From the NCBI GenBank assembly GCA_013400115.1, contig VXBP01007518.1:124001-188000 (forward strand): a stretch of 64,000 bases of DNA. Direction: 5' to 3'. This document shows, piece after piece, positions 23,541 through 34,614 of this stretch (position 1 is its first letter; the number at the start of each line of letters is the position of its first letter). Source of the stretch: Rhinopomastus cyanomelas. Lineage: Eukaryota > Chordata > Aves > Bucerotiformes > Rhinopomastidae. A model generated the notes under the pieces. That model did no database searches. It saw nothing but the letters and a program-made list of their open reading frames with translations, and had not been told where the DNA came from. The position numbers were made by a program, and so were the translations under genes.

Positions 23541-23975
23541 TTGTAGTTTTAAAACTGCACCAGGGAGGTTTAGGCTGGTTATTAGGAAACATTTTTTTCA
23601 CTGAAAAGGTTATCAAATATTGACCTGGTTGGCTCAGTTGGTAGAGCATGGGACTCTGAATTCCTGGAGTCATGGGTTCAAGCCCCATGTAGGACATCTT
23701 GAGACAGTACTGTAGGCTTACCCTGCTCCAGCAGGGGAGGGTTGGACTTAGACGATTTTTCGAGGTCCCTTCCAACCTGTAACATTCTGTGATTCTGTGA
23801 GTAGCCTGCCCAGGGCAGTGGTGGTGTCACCATCCCTGGAGGTATTTAAATGGCATGTGGACCTAATGCTGAGGGACATGATTTGGTGGTGAGCTTGCAG
23901 TGTTGGGTCAAAAGTTGGGCTAGATCATCTTAAAGGTCTCTTCCAACAACAGACAGTCTGTGGTTCAGTAAATAG
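23541..23975 (+). mobile_element. CR1 LINE 3' fragment split by a SINE insertion
   Basis: Left part 23541-23621 reads 'gcaccagggaggtttaggctgg' to 'ttcactgaaaaggttatcaa'. The right part, from 23801, resumes with 'cctgcccagggcagtggtgg' and ends in a decayed tail near 23975. The two halves join to the usual CR1 order with only a few bases missing, so the intervening 179 bases are a later insertion. Confidence 0.85.
23622..23800 (+). mobile_element. tRNA-derived SINE with CR1-like 3' tail
   Basis: The head (23622-23695) is tRNA-like. A perfect A box TGGCTCAGTTGG is at 23630-23641 and a B box GGTTCAAGCCC at 23675-23685. The T arm folds with a perfect five-base stem and seven-base loop (23672-23688). 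The anticodon region is TGGGA-CTCTGAA-TTCCT, which would read CTG; the acceptor stem has two mismatches. By eye the closest tRNA is lysine (CTT), so this is a tRNA-Lys-like head with a changed anticodon. From about 23700 the sequence follows the CR1 3' tail (ggcagggggattggac-type, then 'cgaggtcccttccaacctgt' and ATTCTGTGATTCTGTGA). The fusion, Pol III promoter plus LINE-recognised tail, is the standard SINE layout. It is not a functional tRNA gene. Confidence 0.75.
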
Positions 23976-26900
23976 GCCTGGGTATGACTGTGAAGAGGTG
24001 AGATAAAACATTCATGGTCACTGCCCATAAATTACAGAGCTTGGGAAACCTCTGTTGTTGTCTGCACATAACAAAACCTCCAGCAATATTTTGAAATTAA
24101 AGTAATTATTTTTCCTGTTTAGAGGTTCTTAGACCTCCTTGAGCTTTGAGGGAGTGCAGATCCAAATGTGACCTTTGGAAGAGCATCCATTGCTCCAAAT
24201 GCCTAAAAACAAAAGTTCTTGAAATTCCCCATATGTGCAAAGTGGTTCTTCCTCCAGCAAGACTTCAGCTGCCAAGGACAAACTGGAAAACATCCTCCTC
24301 TCACAGATGACAGTCACTTGCACAACAACCCAGTCATTAAACAGTTTGCTGCCATGGGCCTGCTGCCCAACCTTCCTGCTCAGTGGAGCCTTCCAGGGCC
24401 TTCATGCTTGCCAGAGGAAGTCGATTGAGGAGGAGGGGTGTCAAAGTTACAAAATCTAGCTAACGAATTGGAAGCTTAATGAGACCATTTCATCAGGGGG
24501 TTTGGACAGCTTTCCTTATTTTCTATGCTTGTTCCCTGTGGTGAGAATTGGGCAGCCTGCTCTGCCAAGTGGGGATGGTAGCCGTCACCTGGAGAAGCGT
24601 TCTTGAGAACAAGCTTCTTCCTCACCAGGGTTTAACACCTGCCTGCAGTGATCCCCGCTTTACTGATCTCATTGGGTACAAGGGACTGACTGCAAAGGGC
24701 ACTGTGGCCTCTTCAGCCCCTCAGTGGCTGTGGGGGCAGGATATCCTTTGTGTCAGAACCTGTCACAACGATGGGGATCAATCATTAGCCAAGTGCAGAC
24801 ATGTTCTGTCTCTCAGTGGGTAGCAGGGTAAGAACTGCGCACTTCGCTTGCAGGTGCTGGTTTTGAGATGTGTTGGCTATAGTTCATCTCAAGGTCCTAC
24901 ACCAGCCAGAGTGCCACAGGGCGGCCTCCAGTGTGACTGAGGGCAGCGGAGTTGGGCATATTTTGGTCAGCTGGAAATGTATGGTGGCCTCTAGCTTTTG
25001 GCTGACAGGAATCTAAATCTCTGCAGTGGGAGAATCCTTCAAGACCAGGACAGTCCTGAGGTGTGCCCCCATCTCACACTTCCCCAATGCTGAGCAGATA
25101 TGGGGGCTGGTAATAGGACCTGTCAACAGCCCCTTAACGTGGCAAGCAGTGTACCAGGGCCAGGGTCCAGCCATCAGCTCCACACAGAAATAAAAGGAGA
25201 TGTGGCCAGAGATGGGGTTGAGAAGCAGCTGCAGTACCCATCCGGGGGGTCCACAGCCTGCCCAGCCCTTTGGATGAACACTGGCAGGATTTGTTTTTGA
25301 AATAAAACAGATGTATTTCCCAGTGGTTGGATAAAGAGAGGCCTCTCCTTTCTGGGAGCAGACAGCAGACCGTCTCACAGGGACAGAACTGGGTATTCAG
25401 ACATCCCCATAGATGGTGGCACTGGTGTCCTGGGTGCTGCAGGACTTCAGATCCCTAGGTGCCTCACATGCCATGCCCTGTTTGCACCTACTGTGACTTC
25501 ATGCTTGACTGGGTGACTACTCTGAATACTGTTTTGAGATCTAGGTTTACTTTTCCCCCTGATCTGGCAGATATTTTGCTGAGTTTTGACACCTCTTTGG
25601 GAAACCCTAGTTCCTAAAATTAGGTCTTGATGTACACCCAGCTTAACTGGCATTTAAATCCCACACCAGAGTTAGCCTGAGGTGTGTCCACTTGACTGTA
25701 TAATCCTCTGGGGACAGTTAGTAAAGCCTCTGGGCTTAGCTGACTCGATTCAGATAACTCAGTACCTCACTTTGGGGCAGGTACTAGCCCTTCTCTCTGG
25801 TTTAGTGTTTTGGGGGATGTGCTCCGACAGGCATTTTCAGAGTACAGTGAACAACTAATTTGCCAGGGCAGAGCTCCCTGTGAGTCCCTGCTGTCTCCTC
25901 TTTCCAAAACAGCAACAACCTCCTGGCTGAGACATTCCCCAGAGAGAGGAGTTTGGGTCTGAGTAGCCCTGTAGTGGGTGATGCCAGGCAGCAGAGATGA
26001 TCAGTCATGTCCCAGGCAGTGCCCAGCAGCAGCTCACCCTGAGTAGGGATGTCCTGGGCTCAGGCACCAGCATCCCAAGCAGACTGGTTTATCTCACAAT
26101 GTAAATATAAAATACCAGTACAGGGTAGGCAAACCCCATGGATCTCCCATACAGAGTTGGTGTCACTATGTTATTTCATTCTTAAATCCTTCTGGGTCAC
26201 AAAATGTTTCTCTTGTCTCAGACCAGAGGTGACTGCATAGCAGAGAAGCAGGAGGGATCCGCTCAGGCTGGACACACACACAGGCACTCAGCCCACCAGC
26301 TAGAAGTTATTTCCTGTGGCTCCTGACTTGTTGCCTGTCCTTAGCAAAAGTGGATCACTGAAAAAAGGTTTGTACCTCTTTAAATAAATAAATCTCTCTT
26401 CCTCAAGACAGCTTCCGGCATTGCAGACATCTGGGCAGAATCAAAACAACTGGTGTTAAATCATCCTGGAAAAAAACCCAATACAATTACTTTCTTCTTC
26501 TCCTCCTCTGTCTCCAGCTGCTATATCCTTCCAGCTGACTCCAGCCCCAAGGCACAAGTCTGATGCAAATCATTTGCCCGATACCACAGGGAGATTCAGG
26601 GTGTCTCATAGAGCCAGGGCACACATGAGATGCTGCGTGTTCTCCCTGCAGCAGGCAGACCTGGGATCACCTTGCTGGCAAACCCCCTGACAGGTGAATG
26701 CACTGTGCGAGGTGGGAGTGCTGGGAGGCTCCTGTCTGCCTGCACAGTGCAGAGCCCGAGGAGGACTCCCTGGACTCCAAGGCTGGAAGGACACCCACTG
26801 CCATAGGGCATTTAATACCTCTGCCCAGAATAGTGCTCCCAGAAAGGCTGTGCAGTCTGCAGGCGTGCCAGAGCAGCCCTGGTGCTTGCAGTGGGTCTTG

Positions 26901-28769
26901 GCTGCCGAGGAGAATGGGTTTGTGTGGGAACTCAGCAGAAATGTCTGGAGCTTGAGGTGATCTCTAGGACCACTTGCTCTGCTTCAGCAGAGGGCCTGAA
27001 TGCTATCAAATTATAGGGGTGACCTTTCTCTTCCTTTAAGTATAAACATTTCCTGCACTTAAAGCTACTTTCACCAAGTCTGTTAGCATGCTGATCTCAT
27101 TTGAGATGTTCAGGATGACAACAGGTGCCTAGGGAAGATAATTGCTCTTATGTTCAAGCTCTGGAAGACTGTGCAAGCCTGTGGGGATAGCATGTCATCC
27201 TCGTCTTTCAGATGTCATCCACACATTTAGCTGAAAATGCCAGTTGATCCTAGAAGGCAGCTTCTCAGGAGTCCTCCTCTTGACAACCAAAATACAGAGC
27301 TGATCTCCTTGGCTTGATGGCTCAAGACCCACACAGACCTACAGATAACTGAAGGGAGCTGCAGTGAGTAAGAAGACCTCCTTGAACCAGCAACAGCAGC
27401 CCAGGCAAGTGACCTGATGAGCCCCAACCTTCTCAGGACCTTGCAAATCCTACCACTGGCTCGTTTGAACTGTCCTGCTGTGCTGGGAAACATTAGGCCA
27501 GCAGGAGGAAAGCCACAGGAGCCTAACTCTGCTGTTGAATAACCAAGGGCTATCGTTCAGTGCAAAGAAGTCCTGTTCAAGTCAGAGCTTGGGAGCAGTG
27601 GAGATCTCTAAGCTGCCAAGGGCACTTTCTAGTCTACAGGAAAGACATTTCTGCAGGGAAGCAATGAACTGACAGATTCTGTAAGTTGTAGTTTCAGACT
27701 TAAACCCGTGTCTGACACAGATCCTGCTGTTGACTCTGAGCCCTTATCTTATAGCAGTAGCCTTATCCTTCTCGTTCTCCCGTGTTACAGGGCTCTTCTT
27801 TACCTACTTGGAGCTCCACAAGGTTCTCATCTTTCCTAATCACACTACCCCTACTCATTTTTCATTCTTTGACCTTTGTTCTGTTTTAACCTTGTCTGCT
27901 TGAATTCCCTATGAAGCCTACAGTGAAACCAAACCAGCTGCAGGCTCACACGTGCAGAGAGACACCTTTCACTGGGGCTTTGCTCAGTTGTTCTCTCAGC
28001 TTTGTTCCAGATCACTTACCAGACATGCAGAAATCCCTGAAGCCAGTTCCTGAAGACTAGCTGTTCTCCTTGGGTGACACATGGTTCCCACATCTATGGC
28101 CCTCCAAAGGACTGGGCTTTGCTCCAATCTATTTCTGAAGCGCAACAGGGACTTGAGGCAGCCTGCTTGTTTTCCACGGATGGATGAATCCCACCCGTCA
28201 GGAATGTTTGGTACAATTCCTGTTCTACCCTCTGGTTGTAATCCCTCCCTTCCCTGCCCATTCACCATCTGCCACTAACTCCAGCTGTCAGCTTTTTAAA
28301 GAAACACTATTTGAATGCTGGTTGTGGCTGACAAACCTCTCCAGGTGCTTCTGCAAGAACTGGATGACCCTGCCTGACACACTGCGTGACCTGATGCAGG
28401 TCTCAGCAGGACCTGGGACAGGCTGCTGCTCTGAACTTCCCTGCAGTCTGTTTAATTAGGTCCTCTGGCTGGAACTAGCTGTGGCTTAGCTTCTGTTGTT
28501 TTTTCCTTTCCTGCATTATTTCAGCAGGGCAGGCTGTCCCTACAGACAGCTGTCACCTCTCAAGCATCTCTGTCTTGTTCCTTTGTGCCAACAGAAGTGT
28601 TTCTTGTGCGTTTTGCTCTCCATGCTGAGAGATGAGCAGCTTGCAAAGCTTCCAGCCCTGATGGGGGTTTCACCTCTACAACAGCTATTTATCCCAGTAA
28701 TGGTGTCACAGACACAGAGCCCCTGAGATGACATGAATTTCTCCATGTGGTTTCCAGCAGCAGCAGCAG
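23976..28769. other. Intergenic sequence, moderately GC-rich, no feature recognised
   Basis: About 4.8 kb without a CR1 copy that I can see. Short open frames occur on both strands but have no splice context, conserved motif or shared codon bias. A short CA run is at about 26270 and a CAG run of about five units at 28755-28770. Confidence 0.55.
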
Positions 28770-29309
28770 CCTGGGGGATCTAATCGACAAGTGGCTGAAC
28801 AGGAGCCAGCATTGTCCCCAAGTGGCCTGGAGAGCCAAAGGCATCCTGGTTTGTATCAGCAGTAGTGTGACCAGCCCGAGTAGGAAGGTGATCAAACCCC
28901 TGTACTCAGCACTGGTGAGGCCTCACCTTGAGCATTGTGTCCAGTTTTGGACACCTCAATACAAGAGAGAAATCAAGGTGCTGGAGCGAGTGTGGAGGAG
29001 GACAGCAAAGCTCGGAAGGGCCAGGGGCTGTTGAGTCTGAAGAAAAGGAGGCTGTGGGAAGACCACATCACTCTCTACAACTACCTGGAAGCACACTGTA
29101 GAGAGATGGGTGCTGGTCTCTTTTCACGGGTCACTGACAATAGAACAAGAAGGAAGGTCTTCAAACTGCACCAGGGGAGGTTTAGACTGGACATTAGGAA
29201 ATATTTTTTTCACAGAAAGAGCTATCAAGCCTTGAAACAGGAGTATGGTTGATGGTTGGATTCAGTGACCCAAGGGTCTTTTCCAACCTGAAGGATTCTA
29301 TGATTCTAA
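28770..29309 (+). mobile_element. CR1 LINE 3' half fragment
   Basis: Starts in the ORF2 stretch corresponding to LNMSQQCAQVAKRANGILACI (here LNRSQHCPQVAWRAKGILVC), keeps LYSALVRPHLEHCVQFW, and runs to the end with tail 'cttttccaacctgaaggattctatgattct'. Frameshifted after the VLERV segment. Confidence 0.9.
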
Positions 29310-29694
29310 GCAGAGAGAAGATACTAAACCTCAAATGAAACTGGGCATTGAACTGTGTTGGTTCTACATAGAAAAGATGGAGCCCAAGTAGGAAAGCATG
29401 CGTGGAAAAGCACAGCTGAAGGGTAGTCAGGCAGATACCTCTCAGGAGACACTGAAAAATGAGGAATTTTTCTATCAGAGAAAAATGAACTGGGAAGGCA
29501 TGAAGGATATATTGACAACACACACTGGAGAGATGCTGAACTGGATAGTGACATCTGCACTTTCTCTAGAGGTTAAGACATTAAAAGAAAATAAAGTGAC
29601 ATTTGACCGACAGTGAAGGGGAGCAGTTTCACACAACGTGTGATTAACTGTGAGCATCTGCAAGTCTCTGTGACTCATCATGAGGGTTGTTCAG

Positions 29695-29980
29695 GTCGGG
29701 GTTGGTCTCTTCTCTCAAGTAACGAGTGACAGGACAAAAGGAAATGGCCTTAAGTTGTGCCAGGAGATGTTCAGGTTAGACATTAGGAAAAACCTCATTC
29801 AAAGGTTAATCAGGTCTTGGAACAGGCTGCCCAGGGAGGGGGTTGAAACACCATCCCTGGATGTGCTTAAAAGTCATGTGTATCTGGAGCTTAGGGACAG
29901 GGTTTAGCAGTGGGCTTGGTAGAGTTAGGTTAATGGTTGGACTCAATGATCTTAAGGTCATTTCCAGGTTAAATGGTTCT
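29695..29980 (+). mobile_element. CR1 LINE 3' end fragment
   Basis: Includes 'gtgacaggacaaaaggaaatggcc', 'gcccagggagggggttgaa' and the tail 'gttggactcaatgatcttaagg'. The terminal ATTCTATGATT repeats are eroded. It is separated from the previous CR1 by about 385 bases of sequence I cannot assign. Confidence 0.85.
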
Positions 29981-30159
29981 AGAACTTTAGGAGAGAGAGA
30001 GATGGTGAGAGACAACTGAGGAAGAGGTTGTAAGCAATAAACACTTTGGTTTTAAAATCCTCTTCAACCCTTGAGTTCTCTGCTGGATAAAAGAGCCATA
30101 GCAGAGAAATGGCTGACACCATTAAACATTTACAAAGGAATAAGATCACTCAAAGTGGG

Positions 30160-30206
30160 ATTGATGTCTGGACTGTCTCTTCCAACCTTAATGTTTCTAT
30201 GATTTT
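30160..30206 (+). mobile_element. CR1 tail remnant
   Basis: About 45 bases matching only the CR1 end: 'ctcttccaaccttaatg' followed by TTTCTATGATTTT. Too short to assign a subfamily. Confidence 0.5.
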
Positions 30207-30944
30207 CTGAAGGATGCTTAAGTTTTCTCTGAATGTGATGCTCCACCACTGAGGAGGTCTTTCCATCAAAGCAATGTACCTTTATGCTCAGCCCTTGTGT
30301 TTCTTCGGCCCCATGATGATGTGTCATAGATTGAGCAGCCTGTGGGAAGGTCGGGCAGCAGAGTGTTTTGGCAGAGAGAAACGGGCAGAGTGTTCAGAGA
30401 TGTCTTCACTCTTGTAAGGGGCTAGCAAGGATCTTTAGAGCTCTTTGCTTTCTGAACAGAACTAGACTGAACTAAGTTTTCGATGCCAGCTCTTATTACT
30501 GGAAATGCCTTTAAACACCTACACATCCTTTGCTCTACTCACACTTAATTATAGCTCATTTGATAACCGACACTTAGTTAAGGCGATTTCCTTTCATTCG
30601 CCTCACTTCTTTCTGCTGTACTTCACTGACTGCTCTACAGATGTTAACACTGATGCCAGTGCCTTTTCATTTCCCATCCCTGCTGCTTGTGCAGGGTTTC
30701 AGTTCTCTGGCCAAGCTCAGAAATAACGGGTTCAATGCCTTTCATAACTTTTTTCCCTTTCCCTTCACTGAAACACATGTCCCAAAATTCCCTTTTCATT
30801 GAAGAAAATGTGTCATTTGTCCAGGAAAGGAAAAAATTAAGCGTATCTATCCCACGAGAGAAGCAATTTGAAAACAAAACCACTTGACTTTGCCAACATT
30901 TTCTGAGACTGTTTTCCAGCAGTGCTCTGAATTTGTCAGGAACA

Positions 30945-31435
30945 CATCGCTGCCGCTGAGAAAAGACTGGCAGCGCTTAAGTTTTGGGGGAGAAATCCTT
31001 TGTGCGTAGCTGAAGAAAGCAGAAGGACTTGAGAATCCTTAAACCTTGGATCCGAAAGACAGAGACTGGGTTCTTTGTTTGCTGCTGCACCAAGGGATGC
31101 AGGTGTGGGTGCTGAGAAACTCAGTCCATCTCGGACTGACATGCTCTCTTTCCCAGGTCTCTAAAGTGAAAGAAGAACCAAGGCCCAAACTATAGTGATC
31201 TCCCATTGTATTTTTCTCAGATTGTGTGATGGCATTGATGACACAGTTTCTAGTTTGTGTGCACTAACTTGAGTAACTTTTTCTTCCTTTCTGTATACAG
31301 TTATAGAGTTAATAAACCTTTCTGCAGTTTCCCTAAGCCATCCATTGTCTGTCAAATTTATCCAAGATGTCATCGAGACCTCACTGCTTTGCTTTCCTTT
31401 CTTTTATCTTAAATTGTGGTCCTGAACCCACCACA
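30945..31435 (+). mobile_element. LTR-like repeat (endogenous retrovirus), sense copy
   Basis: Found by matching it to the inverted copy at 38153-38815. Shared blocks include 'gtagctgaagaaagcagaag', 'acttgagaatccttaaacct', 'gtgtgcactaact', 'tatacagttatagagttaat' with AATAAA at 31311-31316, and 'atccattgtct'. The copy ends in CCACCACA at 31428-31435, followed a few bases on by a primer-binding-site-like sequence. That arrangement marks it as a 5' LTR. Compared with the inverted copy it lacks about 120 bases in the middle, just before 31138. Where the repeat begins is unclear. No gag, pol or env coding sequence follows, so the element is a decayed remnant. Confidence 0.65.
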
Positions 31436-31439
31436 AAAT

Positions 31440-31458
31440 TGGTGCTGAAAACCCGGGA
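31440..31458 (+). promoter_or_regulatory. Primer-binding site, tRNA-Phe type
   Basis: TGGTGCTGAAAACCCGGGA, four bases after the LTR end. It equals the complement of the 3' end of vertebrate tRNA-Phe except for one substitution and one extra A. In retroviruses this site primes minus-strand synthesis. Found in the right place and orientation, it supports the LTR call. Confidence 0.65.
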
Positions 31459-33385
31459 GCAAAGCACTTTTAGTTTCAACCCACTACAATTGTTTTCCCC
31501 CTTCTGCATGCTTTGGGTTCCCTCTCCCTTACAGTCTCAGAAGCAGCAGATAAAATACCGATCTTCAAGGATGAGTCTGAAATGTTAGGAATAAAATTGG
31601 GGTCTCAGCCTCCTTCACAATTTTAGTCTTTGAGGATGACATCAGCTCCTGTGGCGCAGGAGCCACCAGCTTCCAAGGCCTCTGCGGTCCCACCATGGCA
31701 GCCAAGCCCTGCAGTGCTTAGGCATTGTGTCCAGGGCCTGGGCTCAGCTCCCACCAGTGCACCCAACTTCATCAAGGAAGGGTGTTTCCTTCTCAGAAGT
31801 TGTTGCTGCAGGTGCCACAGACGTGCTGGGAAAGGCAGAGTCATGCCAGTAGTACACTAGGAAGTGGAATGCTGTTATGCCACAGTACATTTCCCAGTAA
31901 CGTTACCGGGAACCATGTGTGGACTGAGCTCAGTTTAAAGAGGCTCAGGATGAAATTATGGAGACTGCTGAAGGTTTCTCTTGAGCCTTTCAGACAGTTC
32001 AGGTTATACCATCTCATTTGTAGTTCATTCTTGTCCACTTACCACCGTGACATGATGAATCCCAGAGACACATCATTAGAGGTAAATAGAAAACATATTT
32101 CAGTTCACTAGAAGCACAAAACCCACAATAACTAACGGCTGTTGTCATCTCTGTTAACTACATCTTTTACAGATTGTCCAAGCTCGGCATTCTTTGCGAG
32201 CACAGTGAAGTATTAGCTATCATCAGCAACAAACCCCATTTCTTTAGCAACGTGCTGTGTAATCCCTGACAACACTCCATGACACTGGAAGGGAGCAGTG
32301 ATCTTGTCTTTTACCTACCCAAACAATCATGTCTTAAAGATGGTGATTCCTCTGCTACACGAGGAATGTTTTTGCACATCAGTGCAGTTACTCTTAGAGA
32401 ATTCATCCATTACCCCCCTCCAAGTCTTTGTTTCTTTTAATATGGGAGTGTGTTCTGCAGAAGACACACAAAATCTTCCATGTTACATCAAAATTAATCA
32501 AAACACCACTAAGAAAGCACATTTTTAAAAAAATTAATCTTTAAATGCAATAAATTCCCTACAGAAGTCTGTGATTTATAATAAACAGATAGTTCTTACC
32601 AATCTGGATCAACTACCTGGGTAGTAGTAGCAACAAAGTGAGCTGGAGGAATCCATGACAGATGAAGATAAAATTTCTCCTAATTCTTCCAAATTCAAGC
32701 AGGCTACAATGATTTAGGTCCTCTGGGGTGTTTTCAGCACAGCTTCCTTCATAAATAGAAGGGTGAAAGTGGGAATCAGAAAAGGTAGAATTATGGATAA
32801 ATCAAAGGGAATGGAGACAGCATGAAGCTTCTGAGGGAGCCCTGTTCATAGGCAATTCAGCTAGGAAGAGTGTGCCATGCTAGCAGCCCCCTGTCCTGCT
32901 ATCAAAACCCCACCAGACACAAAGCCAGCACATCTGCATAGGCTTCACAGACACTCAGATGTCTCAGACTGAGCAACCTTCTTCCATCTGGGAACCTGAA
33001 ACCTGCACCTGGCAGGCAGCTCTAGATTAAGGCACCTCAATTTAGATGCCTACATGTAAGCTGACTGAGGTGTCTGAGGGCCCACACAGGGCTGGTGGAT
33101 ATCACCCAGGCTTTGCAGGAGACCGACAGATCACTGAGGAGGCACTGGTGTTGGTCAGGGTACTCCTGGGCACCTCACATGGACATAGGTACCTACAGCT
33201 GGGCTCTTGGATACAGCCCTGGGTTTTTGCTGAACAGAATGGGAGCCTGACCTCATATAAGGACACTGCTCATACACCCACAGTTTAAGCTCCTTCTGGA
33301 AGACAGTCAGTCTAATAGGGATAGATATGATAGGCATCCTGTTCCAGAGGTCTTATCACAGTCACATAAATCAGAGAGGTCCTCC
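31459..33385. other. Possible ERV internal remnant, then intergenic sequence
   Basis: Sequence after the primer-binding site. The first few hundred bases could be an untranslated retroviral leader but show no protease, polymerase or envelope motif. A frame at 31630-31860 is Ala/Pro-rich without a recognisable domain. Beyond about 31,900 the region is unique and AT-rich. Confidence 0.4.
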
Positions 33386-33450
33386 AGAATCATAGAATCA
33401 TTAGGGATTGGAAGGGACCTCAAAAGAGTACTATGACAATCTCCTCCACA
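33386..33450 (-). mobile_element. CR1 tail stub, antisense
   Basis: AGAATCATAGAATCATTAGG at its start is the inverted CR1 tail of the subfamily whose tail reads 'gacctttcgagg' on the other strand. Homology fades within about 65 bases, where a sense CR1 begins. Confidence 0.75.
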
Positions 33451-33960
33451 AAGAAGAAGAGAAGGCTCATAGATATTGAAGACTCGGTCCTGAAGGGAAC
33501 TGAGGGCCCAGTATGCAGAGCTGGCCTTCATCATAGGGAAGCCTGCAGTCTACCTGGAGCCAGAATCAGGGATATCACTAGGATGCTCCCTAACCTGGTG
33601 AGATCAACTATTACCCACTGCTGATCTCCCAGACAGGTGGGGAGGAAGCTGTATTGCATAGCCTGAGGGCAATGAAGAAAGACTACAAGGCCTTGGGACA
33701 GTTGGTGAAAGAGTCTGGGACACTAATTATATTCTCTTCATTGCTTCCATTTTCGGTGAGGGCATGGGTTGGAATAGAAGGACTCAGGCCATAAATACCT
33801 GGCTACAAGACTGGTACCACGGACAGGGCTTTGAAGTCTTTGATAAAGACACCAGACCTGACAGTTACACATGGCAAAGGTTTATCTCAGAAAGGGAAAA
33901 AGGGTTCTGGAGCAGGAAGTAGCAGAGCTCATTCAGAGGGCTTTAAACTAGACTCAAAGG
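33445..33960 (+). pseudogene. CR1 ORF1 esterase (SGNH hydrolase) domain, decayed
   Basis: The frame at 33433-33624 reads RRLIDIEDSVLKGTEGPVCR and continues to LPGARIRDITRMLPNLV, matching the first block of the esterase domain in CR1 ORF1 proteins, where the motif is normally GDSLLRG; here Gly is replaced by Glu, while the Ser remains. Around 33,785-33,850, in another frame, INTWLQDWYHGQGFEVFD matches the last part of the same domain. The reading frame is broken in between by stops and shifts. This domain is known from CR1 and related LINEs and is thought to act on lipid or membrane association of the ORF1 protein. It is non-functional here. Confidence 0.8.
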
Positions 33961-34255
33961 AGGGTGAGATTGTTGCTGGGTGAGCACCTGTGGGGCAGTG
34001 CTCTGGTTTTGATGAAGACCACAAGGCCTCCCACTGTCCCAGGGTCAAAATGGAGTGTTCAACTTGCTCCCTGAAATGTCTGTACACCAATGCACGCAGC
34101 ATGGGGAACAAGCAGGAGGAGTGTTCAGTCTGTGATTGTGATCTGGTGGCAACTGCAGACACATGGTGGGACAGCTCAGATGACAGGAATGTGGTCATAA
34201 ATGGCAGTGTCCTTTTCAGGAGGGACAGGTCAGCAAGGTGATGGAGTTGCTCTTT

Positions 34256-34347
34256 AGAATCATAGAATCATTAGGGATTGGAAGGGACCTCGAAAGATCA
34301 TCTAGTCCAATCACCCTGCCACAGCAGGATCACCTAGACCAAGTCAT
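34256..34347 (-). mobile_element. Nested CR1 tail, antisense
   Basis: Starts with AGAATCATAGAATCATTAGG and runs to 'cacctagaccaagtcat', the inverted tail and coding end of the same subfamily as the long copies here. It lies inside the sense CR1 at 33451-36233 and directly abuts a second antisense CR1. Confidence 0.85.
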
Positions 34348-34614
34348 ACAATCTGTCTGGGTTAGAAGGGACCACAGGATCATCCAGTTCTAATTACCCT
34401 ACCATGGGCAGGGACACCCCACCCTAGATCAGGCTGGCCAGAGCCACATCCAGCCTGGCCTTAAACACCTCCAAGGATGGGGCCTCCACCACCTTCCTGG
34501 GCAACCCATTCCAGGCTCTCACCACTCTCACGGTAAAGAACTTCCTCCTCACATCCACTCTAAATCTACCCATCTCCAGCTTTGATCCATTCCCCCTAGT
34601 CCTGTTGCTTTACA
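34348..34614 (-). mobile_element. Nested CR1 3' fragment of a second subfamily, antisense
   Basis: Reverse CR1 3' end with 'catccagcctggccttaaac', 'ggcctccaccaccttcctgg', 'taaagaacttcctcctcaca' and 'ccatctccagctttgatcca'. It belongs to a different subfamily from its 92-base neighbour. Short matching sequences flank the whole insertion: GTTGCTCTTT before and GTTGCTTTAC after, a probable short target-site duplication. Confidence 0.85.

Noticed and set aside
23622..23695. A functional tRNA gene
   Set aside because: The tRNA-like head has mismatches in the acceptor and anticodon stems and is joined to a CR1 tail inside another CR1, so it is a retroposed SINE head and not a tRNA locus.
24129..28746. 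Several 60-120-codon frames on both strands in the intergenic region
   Set aside because: They overlap on opposite strands, share no motif or codon pattern, and have no exon boundaries. This is the number expected by chance in GC-moderate DNA.
29398..29616. A 72-codon Lys/Glu-rich frame between two CR1 copies
   Set aside because: No recognised domain or splice context. It could be part of an older repeat, but I see no second copy in this window.
31630..31860. A gag-like frame behind the LTR primer-binding site
   Set aside because: Pro/Ala-rich but lacking any matrix, capsid or zinc-knuckle motif; too short to call.
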